Shown: piece after piece, positions 25,301 to 35,206 of the stretch
Layout: every line of letters begins with the position of its first letter
Numbering within the stretch: the first letter of the stretch is position 1
NCBI GenBank assembly: GCA_949825025.1
Contig: OX463779.1
Coordinates: 22,364,816 to 22,428,815 of the forward strand
From: Siphlonurus alternatus
Taxonomy: Eukaryota; Arthropoda; Insecta; Ephemeroptera; Siphlonuridae
Length of the DNA stretch: 64,000 bases
Direction: 5' to 3'
Program-made: the position numbers and the translations under genes
Notes under the pieces: generated by a model
Seen by the model: the letters and a program-made list of their open reading frames with translations, nothing else
Databases searched by the model: none
Told to the model about the DNA's origin: nothing

Positions 25301-28300
25301 CTTGCGCGGATATTCGCATGCGCATTTTCGCGGACCAATCTTCGCGCGAATTTCACATCACTGCACTGAGCAGTCAGATCCCCTTTTGCAACGTTGCCTC
25401 TAAACAGAAGCAGCCAATGGGATGGCAGCAGTCACACAAAAAAAGTTAATAAATTATAATAATTTCAAAGCATTGACGATATGCAAAAGCTTCAGCCAAT
25501 CCCAGTTAGCAGAACTCTTTCTACCAATGGTAGACTTGCCTTTTTCCACCAACATTCAAAGTTGAACGACAAAGAAGCTGTTGAAGTTGGTAACCATAAA
25601 CTTTCCAATGGCAGGAAACACTGTATGTATAAAAAATGGAAAAAGTAGCACTAGTACGTTGTGTGTTGTTTGTTTACGTATCAGAAAACACAAATCGAAA
25701 CCAACGAAAAGGTGAACTCAGGGAGGAGATCCCCTAGCCGTGGAGTCACGCGGCACAAGGTCACCCCGTGTCCACGATGTCCACATTTGTGATTCAAAGT
25801 GCATGATAGAGAGCCGTAACACATCAAAGTGACACGTAATACGTCGCAATAGCATGACGTCCTCACTACACGGCCACGACAACACACCACGCACCAACAC
25901 TCGAACACACGGTGATTCGAAACACAGACCACACGACACCGAAGAGCCCAAATTTCCAAACGTAACCTCACGGGCGGCGTGCGCTGCTGAAACGGTGTCC
26001 GGTGTCCGGAACCGAACACGACTCGGCAGCAACAAAAGTTCACCGGGCAAAGACCTCCACCGGCCAAGGCCAGCGCAGGGCACCGGAAGAGCTCGGAGGC
26101 CGAAAAACCCCAAAAATCTAGATAAAAAAATTCACCCCCAGTCCCCCCCCGGACGTGGATTTTTTATTATTTTCCTGGTTACGGCGGCCACCCCCGGGAA
26201 CCCCCAGGAAAAGTTTCGTCGGGTTCCGATGAACCCAGACGCTCGCCCAAAGGAAGTGCGTCCCAGCATAGGAAAACGCTGGTTAATTTTGGGGTCCCGA
26301 AAGTGATGTTTAATAATAAGGACTAGGGGTGCGGGTGGTCGCCGGCCTCTTTTTTTTGTTTTTTTTTTATTTTCTTTTTGAGAAGGAGAGTCGCGACGAC
26401 GTGGTGGTGACCAAAAATTGCACGTGTCATAAAAATGGATTTGCGCGCCATCTGTGAACTTAGTGTAGAAGTATTTCGACGGCGATCGCCACTATATCTG
26501 GTGATTCTCCGAGCCGTGCTGCCACCTGGTGGCCTTTTCTCGTACCGCCCCGGAACCTTCCAGAATGTATGATAAATAGTGCACCCTTGTGTCGGACCGG
26601 CACGAGACTCCCCCAGGAAGTCTCTATCGAGAGTCCCGCTTCCGCCTCTCGGATGAAGCGAGTGAGACGTAGACCTAGCGACGACGCGGCATTACGCCCT
26701 GTCATGGCTGTCAACGTCATGTAGATCCGTCCGTATGTGGGCGCGTCTGAATGCCACGACCTAACTTTTTTCCCGTCGACCGCACGGTCAGCTCGGGAAA
26801 CGGAGCGTTTCAATCGAGTAAGTACGAAAAGTATTAAAATCGCAATGGAAAGGTGTCGCGACGTCATTCTCGCGAACACGCCCCTCGAACGGAGGCAGGA
26901 TTTCAAATCGCGAAATGGCACCCGACGTTGCTCAAAGAGAGGTGGGCCCGACTTTGACGTCCCCGTTGACGGAAAGCAGGCCCGCTTTCGAAAAAAGCTC
27001 TCTGTTCATTTGTGGTCCGCTCGATCGGCCGTGTCAATCGACCGACGTCGGACCTAACCTACTCTCGTGCCCGGACGAGTTAGCAAACGTCGGGGGCGAC
27101 CCCGATGATAAAGTTTCCGCGGTTCCCCCGCCCCGAGCGACCCCCCGACGGGACGCGCGTTCGCGGCGAGACGCGCGAGAGACGCGACGGATCGGTCGCT
27201 TCGTCTCGAGGCGCGTCGGCGGGCCGCCGGTCGCGTGCCACGAGAACCGCGAGGTCCGACAGACGCCGCACCGTCCCGCGGGGTCGGGGGCGGTCTCGCC
27301 CCCGCCCCGTCGGAGGAGGGGCGAAAGTGGAAAAAGGGCTTCATGAACCTCCGAGAGGACCGGTCCGCCCCTCCCGCGGCGCCGAGGACGGACGCCGGGG
27401 AGGGCCCCCGGAGGCCCGCAACTTCCCCGAAATCTCGTCCCCGGCTCGAGATTTCCGCCCTCTCTCGCCCTCCGGCGCCCCTCCCGAACGGAAACTCGAT
27501 TTTAGGGAGGCGGTTCCGGAAACCTCGGGAGGCCCCCCACCCCGCGCCCCCGTCTCCCGGGTCGATTCCGGACGGGAACACCTCTGCCACGCGAAAAGAA
27601 AATCTCGCGGGCGTTTCTTACGAGGATCCCTACGCGCGAAAAGTGCCGCTTAACTAAGGGTTACTAGGGGTGCGGGTGGTCGCCGGCCTTTTTTTTTTTT
27701 ATTTTATTTTCTTTTTGAGAAGGAGAGTCGCGACGACGTGGTGGTGGCCAAAAATTGCACGTGTCATAAAAATGGATTTGCGCGCCATCTGTGAACTTAG
27801 TGTAGAAGTATTTCGACGGCGATCGCCACTATATCTGGTGATTCTCCGAGCCGTGCTGCCACCTGGTGGCCTTTTCTCGTACCGCCCCGGAACCTTCCAG
27901 AATGTATGATAAATAGTGCACCCTTGTGTCGGACCGGCACGAGACTCCCCCAGGAAGTCTCTATCGAGAGTCCCGCTTCCGCCTCTCGGATGAAGCGAGT
28001 GAGACGTAGACCTAGCGACGACGCGGCATTACGCCCTGTCATGGCTGTCAACGTCGTGTAGATCCGTCCGTATGTGGGCGCGTCTGAATGCCACGACCTA
28101 ACTTTTTTCCCGTCGACCGCACGGTCAGCTCGGGAAACGGAGCGTTTCAATCGAGTAAGTACGAAAAGTATTAAAATCGCGATGGAAAGGTGTCGCGACG
28201 TCATTCTCGCGAACACGCCCCTCGAACGGAGGCAGGATTTCAAATCGCGAAATGGCACCCGAAGTTGCTCAAAGAGAGGTGGGCCCGACTTTGACGTCCC

Positions 28301-30300
28301 CGTTGACGGAAAGCAGGCCCGCTTTCGAAAAAAGCTCTCTGCTCATTTGTGGTCCGCTCGATCGGCCGTGTCAATCGACCGACGTCGGACCTAACCTACT
28401 CTCGTGCCCGGACGAGTTAGCAAACGTCGGGGGCGACCCCGATGATAAAGTTTCCGCGGTTCCCCCGCCCCGAGCGACCCCCCGACGGGACGCGCGTTCG
28501 CGGCGAGACGCGCGAGAGACGCGACGGATCGGTCGCTTCGTCTCGAGGCGCGTCGGCGGGCCGCCGGTCGCGTGCCACGAGAACCGCGAGGTCCGATAGA
28601 CGCCGCACCGTCCCGCGGGGTCGGGGGCGGTCTCGCCCCCGCCCCGTCGGAGGAGGGACGAAAGTGGAAAAAGGGCTTCATGAACCTCCGAGAGGACCGG
28701 TCCGCCCCTCCCGCGGCGCCGAGGACGGACGCCGGGGAGGGCCCCCGGAGGCCCGCAACTTCCCCGAAATCTCGTCCCCGGCTCGAGATTTCCGCCCTCT
28801 CTCGCCCTCCGGCGCCCCTCCCGAACGGAAACTCGATTTTAGGGAGGCGGTTCCGGAAACCTCGGGAGGCCCCCCAGCCCGCGCCCCCGTCTCCCGGGTC
28901 GATTCCGGACGGGAACACCTCTGCCACGCGAAAAGAAAATCTCGCGGGCGTTTCTTACGAGGATCCCTACGCGCGAAAAGTGCCGCTTAACTAAGGGTTA
29001 TTAACTCTGATGGCTTACACCATCTTATAACATGCACTCTTACATGTAAATTTCAAACTCTTGTAAGAAAGCTAGCACACTGGGACTCGAGCCCAGATCT
29101 TTTGGATTTGATCTCTAACTGTGTTGGAAAATAAGTATAATAAATTATGATTTAGGGAGGTGCGGCTGAACTTTCAATAATTATTAAAAATAATTCATCT
29201 TATATATAGGCTCAGAAAGATCTCAACAAATTCAATAAAGTATTAATTAGAATAACCTCTATTCATTTTTGCAATAAACATTTTGATGCCAACTGTCAAG
29301 TGACATTAATTGTGCCTATATTCAGCAGCAGCTAAAATTTCATTACTTTAAACTTTAAACATTATGATGTGCAATTAAAAGCTACTTTAATAAATAAAAT
29401 TGTTTACCTCTGCAGAGGCCACGGGAAGGTCATTGGTTCTCGAGAGCGAGAATCATCAAGATGCTCCGCCGATAACAGACTGCACGGACGAGGCTCGCGG
29501 GAGCAGCTCGCTGCCTTGCCCACCTGCAACCGCTCGGCCTGAGCCTCTAGTTGCCCCGGTCTCTCTGCCGTGCCCACTACCCAATGACGCAAAAGAGGAC
29601 GTCACTCAGCGCGAGTTACCGCAGGCCCTCGCCCTCGCCAAGGCTCAAGAGGCCACTTCACCTCAGCAAGCAGGACCTCCACCAGCAGGCTGGATCCTCG
29701 AGCCTTCCGTAGTACCACTTGACGACGTGGCGAGTGCAAGAGCTAAAGCCCTAGAAGCATGGGAGGGATCAACGGCTTCAGCACCACAGGGCTGGCCCGC
29801 CTCGAACCAAAATGGGACTCCAAACAAAGCCCAAGAGGCGGGCGAAGGTTCTGCTATGATCTGGGAAGCGTCCTGTCCACCTGGCATTCAATCTAAGGCA
29901 CAAGAGGCAGGAGATGGTCCAGGTCCAGGACCCTCGTCAGCAGCTTCAGGGGTCTGGGGAGCACCATCCTCGCTGTACCCACCTGTAGGACAGACGAACC
30001 CTCAGGAGACGGGGCAGCCAATGTCAATGATGTCGGGAGTGTGGGGCCCGTCATCAGTGAGCGGTGCTCTATGTCCGGCAGGCCTCGAGTCCGCGCTAAA
30101 CATCGGCGTGCTGCTGCTGAGAGAGACGCTCAGCCCCAGTGAGCGAGGTGAGTTGCTGGAAGGGTTGCAGAACTATCAGGCGCTTAGCTTTCTTCCTTTT
30201 ATCCTTACCTCGTATTAGAGTGATTTAGCGAAACATATATTAAATGTCTTAATTAGAATATTACTAAAATATACCAAATTTGCAGCATAGTCTTATTATA

Positions 30301-30394
<94 letters not shown>

Positions 30395-30438
30395 GTAAAA
30401 ATTTAAATAAATAATATATAAATCTTATATTAATAAAA

Positions 30439-30510
<72 letters not shown>

Positions 30511-33500
30511 TTTTAATAATATAAGAATAATTATTTCCTTGTTTTTATTTTAACCATGCTGATCGTCGTTTATCGTTTAGCTCAAATTGTTGCACTAGAA
30601 ATCCCGTAGTTGCTTCAAATTGTATCCAATAAAGATGTAACATTTTGTTATAAATTTACGTAAAAACAACCTTCATTCATATACCATTATAATGCTGAAT
30701 ATTTGCAACAAAAATATGAATTAAATGTTATGATGTAACTTTTTAAGCAATATTATAATTATTATATCCTATATATATAATATTTATAAGAGTTTTGACG
30801 CATTGTATATAATTAATATATGTTGTTGTTTTTTTAAGAATAAAGTGCGTCTGCACTCTGCATGCATTTATTATGAAATATGTTAAAGGTAAATAAATTC
30901 TTATTGTAACTATTTTGAGTCAAATACGTGAATTGAAATTCAGTTTTCACTTTATTAAGAAAGCATAATTATTTATACATGAATAACACACTCATGTAAT
31001 CTGCAGTACAGGTTTTAAAGTGGTTTTGTCCCTGTTTGAAGGCGGGATGCGGAGAGGCGCGATTGTGCTGGCGGTCTCCGGCTCTGAGGCTGCAGGGGGC
31101 GTTGCGGGAGCTGAGACTCGTCCTTTGTTCCTAGTGCAGCGCGGGGGTGTCTCCTCAGCCTCCTCGCGTGGTCACGGGAGTCATCACCGTCGATCACGTA
31201 TCATCGAGCTGCTGGACGCGGCGGGCGCTCAGGTCGCTGCCACCTTCGAGTCTACCAAGCGGTCAGAGCTCATGGTGAGTTGTTCAAGCTCTATTTATAC
31301 ATAATAATAACTTATAGATTAATCGAAAGAATGAATTATGTTGCGTTCTCATATAATCTGAAATATATTATGAGAATTTTGCAAGATACATATTATATGA
31401 TTTTTTTTTTTTACTTTTTTATTCATAAAACAGATGTATTATATAAAAATATACAGTAAAATCCCCAAGAGTTTGAAAAAAATCGTGATCGGGGAACAAG
31501 AACATTTCACCATTTTTTACTTTTGAAAAGATGACAAAATAAATAATATATTGATATAAATACATTATAATTTGAAAGAAGTAGAGCACAAATATGACAA
31601 CATTAAGATAATATACAAAAAAAAATAAAATATTAAACTAATTTCTCATTGAGCTGCACTATATATTGGCACCATAATATTTAATTTATTTATAGTTGCT
31701 GCTTCTATACAGGAAAATTTTACTAAATATAATTTGAAAATACAGCATAATATATATATTATGATAAATATTATAATATTTTTGTTAAGTTTTTTAAAAT
31801 GCCTGAAAAGCGTCATAAAATAATCCATTCATAAACAAATATAAAGATCAATAATTAATATTAGTTATTATTAAAGTGTCAACGTCGTTTACAACGTCTA
31901 CTTTTGCTTGTTATGTTATTTTGCTAATTTTTACAGAACGCGTTAATAACTTCCATAAGCTGCTTGAAGTCATTTTGCATCCACTCTTGCCTACTTGGTT
32001 TCTCTGTGATATTGTCAATGCAATTTAGTATCTTCTAACCTGAACAATACGAAACTATATATAATGGTATCATGCATCAGTAATTTAAAAGTGTTGGATA
32101 TTAATTGATATCATGATTTTGATTTTTATTATTATTATTTTCTTAATATTATAATTTGATTGAAAAAAAAATAACAATTCCACCAATTAATATTATTTAA
32201 ATTTTCAACATCAATGTCAAGTCGTGCTCAAAATAACATTTTATATAATGCCTTATTATATTAATAACTTACTTTCACCAAGTCATGCGTTTATTTTATA
32301 ATGCACATGATTATAATTTGTTCTTATTCATAACTTTTATAAGTTATTATACAGCATAATTGTATAAAAAAATGAAAAAATCATGACTTATATAATAACC
32401 TTGAAAGCCCACGAGAAAATTTGTGTGAATAAATCATGAATCATCATCATCATTTTGACGAAGTAGTTACAATATCATTGTCTGATTTATATTATTTTCT
32501 TTGGGTGAATGTACGCATTTTGTGTATGGACTTTCGTCTTTTGCATTCACCAATTGGGTTTTGTATATGTTTATTTGTTAATATTTTCTCTATACTTTGT
32601 ATTTTTAAACCCAATAAACAATTATTATTATTATTATTATGAATATGAGTGAATTTTCACGCATCTCCCTAATTGAAGCTAATTGAAGTACGCGGCTCGT
32701 GAAAATTGACGCGTATTTATGAATTTTCAATTAAGAATCCAATTATATCTAAAATTATGTTGGCAGAGCGTGGAGGTGCTGTGTCCCCCCGGCAGCCGGA
32801 TTGCTCGCGTTGAGACTCGGCCGGCGCCTGCTGACCCCGCGGCGCCACACCCCCTGCTGGCCGCCACGATCATGAGTGCTGCTGAGCAGCCCGTCTTCCA
32901 TCTCACCATGCCGCTACCAGGGGCACTGGAATCGCAGCCCACGCAGCAGGTAAATATCAAGACATCACCTAAATGACCTGACACTGACCTGGTAACCTGA
33001 CTGCAGGTGGTGAGCGCTGCAAGCGGAGGTAGCGTGGGAACCATCTCGTGGGCCTGGGCGGTCGAGGCAGACCTAGTGGAGGCACAGTTGCGCGTACCTG
33101 CCGACCTGGACGTGCGCATGAAGATAGCGCTGATCGCCCTTTGCCTGCTCTCCATGGTGAGAAATTGTCTTGAAAAATAAAAAAAATTAATCATATATTA
33201 TAAAATAATAATTTGTCACGTGCACTAGTTGATTTTCTGAAATATTAAGCTCGAATCCACAAACTTACGAATTAGGCCTGGTCTCCTCTTTAAAAACTCT
33301 GAACTATATATTATAAATTTGTAGGTTTTCTGTACTCAATTTTCTTTTAGTTATGGACCTTATAATATGCACTTAAAATTTTAAGATCAATCATGTAAAA
33401 AATTGACACTGATGGACAGGGTTTATAAGAGCAGAATTATAAATTAATACGTCAATATAATATGTACATGAAGTGTGTTTTATTTGTTTGTAATTTTTGG

Positions 33501-33823
33501 TGCTAATTAACATTTAACTTAAAATTGTATTGTTTTTCTTTTGCAAAAGTTTTGTTTTTTTTTCAGTTTAAAAGAAATTTTTTCAATTATATACTATCAT
33601 AGTATATCAATAATCAATAATATAAATTATATATTATATAATAGCAACTGTGTCTACTGTCTACCATGTTTAATGAATAAATGTATTTTATTTTATATAA
33701 AAAAATAATTATTGTCGATGCTCTCAGGAGGCATTTGGCCGACGTTGGTCCGGCAAGGAGGGAAGTGGAGGCCGGTCACAGAAGTTGCACAGTCACGGCC
33801 ACAGACGTCGCAGACACCACTAA
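22344..33823 (+). CDS. Divergent phospholipid scramblase-like protein
   Basis: Probably a membrane-linked member of the scramblase (tubby-C fold) family, which moves phospholipids between bilayer leaflets. Six exons: 22344-22395, 29416-30147, 31012-31274, 32767-32949, 33007-33156, 33728-33823; 1476 nt, 491 aa plus TAA. The N terminus has [10 protein letters not shown] (PPxY). Residues 18-235 are Pro/Ala/Gly-rich with spaced AQEA(G) modules. [18 protein letters not shown] (237-254) matches the CPPGLEYL entry to the scramblase domain. [12 protein letters not shown] and [18 protein letters not shown] follow the family pattern. [20 protein letters not shown] (441-460) matches the C-terminal PLDLDVKMK plus membrane helix. 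Unusual points: the palmitoylated cysteine cluster is missing, the calcium-binding acidic loop is weak, and the tail is His/Arg-rich ([11 protein letters not shown]). Exon 1 rests on phase and an in-frame splice only; the other five are firmer. Confidence 0.7.
23534..23864. mobile_element. Foldback MITE, TGGAGTACC family, copy 1
   Basis: Inverted arms: left ATAATGGAGTACCGACCTCA and TTGCAGAAATGGATAGAGGG; the right arm is the inverse, ending TACTTCATTAT. The core differs from the other copies and includes AGACGTGGATTCGAACCCGA, which on the minus strand looks like a tRNA T-arm (GGGTTCGAATCC). Relatives lie at 23996-24268, 41100-41434 and 63549-63894. Confidence 0.75.
23996..24268. mobile_element. 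Foldback MITE, TGGAGTACC family, truncated copy
   Basis: The left arm starts AATGGACAACCTACATGG and shares CAGAAATGAATTGAAGGTACC with the copy at 63549. The palindrome core (GGAGGCGTCAACAGGCGTC) is intact. The right arm stops at TTCAGAGTAATTCAGAGTAG, where the 5S-like sequence begins, so its outer end is missing. Confidence 0.65.
24270..24392 (+). pseudogene. 5S rRNA-derived sequence (pseudogene or SINE head)
   Basis: Positions 24305-24365 closely follow the 3' two-thirds of animal 5S rRNA, including the internal Pol III promoter. CCGGTTCTCGTTAGATCACT corresponds to the CGGTTCTCGTCCGATCAC region. AAGCGTGGTTAATACTTGGA and TGGGTGACC correspond to the GCGGTTAGTACTTGGATGGGTGACC box C region. The 5' 35 nt and the last 25 nt are degraded. 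It could be a dead 5S copy or the head of a 5S-derived SINE (SINE3 class). It abuts the broken end of a foldback element. Confidence 0.75.
24525..24668. repeat. 72 bp tandem duplication
   Basis: Two copies of a 72 bp unit beginning TCAGACGCAGTTGTTAG and continuing CCCCTACTATTTTATT, followed by an AT-rich half. They differ at one or two bases. Confidence 0.9.
24824..25158. repeat. 157 bp minisatellite, two copies plus a partial
   Basis: Units start at 24824 and 24981, with a decayed third start at 25144. Each unit opens with CCCCTGAAAGTAGGCAACC, repeats a shorter form of the same motif (CCCCTGAAAGTATGCAACCC) about 32 bp later, and carries CCCCCCTAGAMCTAATTGGGAG and CCGAGCATTATTTACGA. The repeat is therefore internally duplicated. 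Confidence 0.85.
25405..25640 (+). promoter_or_regulatory. CCAAT-box cluster with TATA-like element
   Basis: Four CCAAT boxes lie in about 200 bp (GCAGCCAATGGG, CAGCCAATCCC, TACCAATGGTAG, TTCCAATGGCAG). They are followed by GTATAAAAAATGG at 25627 and then the start of the GC-rich block at 25680. This looks like a Pol II core promoter facing the GC-rich block, but no coding exon can be assigned to it. Confidence 0.35.
25680..26320. other. GC-rich single-copy left part of the intronic GC block
   Basis: Base composition changes abruptly from AT-rich to GC-rich near 25680. Overlapping frames of 128-150 aa exist on both strands, but they look like chance open frames in GC-rich DNA; I recognise no domain. 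The segment runs directly into the 1.34 kb tandem units. Confidence 0.6.
26322..28998. repeat. Two tandem 1.34 kb GC-rich units
   Basis: Unit 1 starts at 26322 and unit 2 at 27663; both open with ACTAGGGGTGCGGGTGGTCG and a poly-T tract and close with GCCGCTTAACTAAGGGTTA. The offset is 1341 bp at the start and 1337 bp after the T tract. Apart from that tract I count only scattered single-base differences, so the copies are nearly identical. Composition is GC-rich with many CpG and CGCG. Long frames on both strands (up to 182 aa) are present in both copies, but the opposed overlapping frames and Arg/Pro/Gly composition suggest no real protein. Ribosomal intergenic/external spacer or a satellite are the most plausible origins; I could not match it to either. 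Confidence 0.85.
29070..29115 (-). mobile_element. tRNA-like T-arm, possible SINE remnant
   Basis: Read on the minus strand, 29102-29092 is GGCTCGAGTCC inside a paired TGGG/CCCA stem. This differs by one base from a Pol III B box. No convincing A box was seen, so this is only a hint of a tRNA-derived element next to the GC-rich block. Confidence 0.25.
30307..30510. repeat. Two long (TA)n tracts
   Basis: TA runs at about 30307-30391 and 30442-30510, separated by 50 bp of AT-rich sequence. They lie in the second intron of the scramblase-like gene. Confidence 0.95.
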
Positions 33824-34765
33824 TAGCCGCACCGCATGCAGCACCACGACTGGATGAAGACTAATTCAAAAATAAAAATAAAGCAAATTATGAAATCAGC
33901 TGTAAGCTAGAAAAAAAAGCACTTATTTTTTTCAAGACATCATAATTTTAAAGGGCACGGATAAATTAAAGAAACGCAAGGGAAAAATAAACAAAATAAA
34001 CGAAAAAATACCTTGGAAAACAGAACATTGATAATTTATAATTGCTTGTTACTTTCTATTGTCCCACTCAATGAGCAACCAACTATAATATAAATATGAT
34101 AATTATATATATTATATGTTGTTCACATTCCACATATGCATATTTTTTTATACTATAACTTAATATACTTTACCCTTACATGACTGATGCTTATCGGGTT
34201 TTTTCAATATTAGTTTTTAAGCTCTACTTTTTCTTCTGATGCTAGCAGACCTTAGTTTGTCATAGGTTAGTTATTTTTTTATTATTTAAACGGACTTTCG
34301 ACCTTTTCCAGCTTCCAGCTTCCATGTGATGACTAGTTAAGTGCACTGAAACAATTAAACAAAAAGCGTCTGTAGAATCTAAACAAATAATCAAGCAAAA
34401 GCTAAAATGCACGGTATAAAAAAAAGGTAAAACAAATATTTTTCATCAGATTTGTCATCCTAAAATACCATATACAAGTCACAAATTTTTTATTTTATGT
34501 TCTTGCTAAGATTTTAGATCAGTTTGAATTATATGTTATTATTTCAAGCATATATTTCATTAATTCAATTATGTGAATTATGTTATTTTTTTAATTTTGT
34601 AGAAAAATAAAATTGAGATAAAAAAATAAATATAATTTTCTTTCTAAATTTGTGTTTCATTTCTTTTTGTATTAATATTTCACTGTGATAAGTTGTGATA
34701 TAACACACATTATATACCCTGTAATCAGGGTGTATATGTAAGATATATTATATCCTGACCTGTAA

Positions 34766-34842
<77 letters not shown>

Positions 34843-35206
34843 CAAGGGTATCTGAAAAAAGAAATTTCTAAGAAAATAAGACTTCGTCACTGCGCGAGCA
34901 AGCTGTGTATTAATTATGTGACACACGTATATACGCTGCAAAGATAAAATATAGAGAGGAGACGAGGGTGCGGCTAGCGGCCGGGCGACAAAGGTCCACC
35001 GTTTACAGCTAGTACGCAAGTCACACTCCGCGAGCAGCTCAGCAGTAGATTAGATAAGCGTGAGTCAGTTTGACTGCAGTGAGTCTAGGGACGTCAGTAT
35101 ATACATAGAATTTTTTTAAGAAAAATATTGTGGCTTATTCTAGTGTTTTATAGCGTAAAAACTACATCTTAATGTTGATATATTTAAATGTAGATATAAT
35201 AATTAG
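33824..35206. other. Intergenic, AT-rich
   Basis: Apart from the poly(A) signals and a (TA)n tract at 34770-34840, I see nothing gene-like. The last 200 bp are less AT-rich and probably hold the promoter and 5' untranslated region of the LRR gene. Confidence 0.6.
33871..33882 (+). promoter_or_regulatory. Poly(A) signals of the scramblase-like gene
   Basis: Two AATAAA hexamers (33871-33876 and 33877-33882) stand about 50 nt after the TAA stop. They support this as the true 3' end of the gene. Confidence 0.6.

Noticed and set aside
25171..25449. 92 aa frame beside the CCAAT cluster
   Set aside because: No domain, no splice context, and it overlaps promoter-like sequence.
25681..26306. Open frames of 128-150 aa at the left of the GC block
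   Set aside because: Overlapping frames on both strands with no recognisable motif or splice support.
27054..27657. Long overlapping open frames on both strands in the GC-rich units (140-182 aa)
   Set aside because: They are open in several frames at once, are Arg/Pro/Gly-rich and show no domain. GC-rich DNA has few stop codons, so chance is enough. Their presence in both units follows from duplication.
25680..28998. The idea that the GC-rich block is an inserted DNA virus segment
   Set aside because: No viral protein or terminal structure could be recognised. Composition alone is not evidence.
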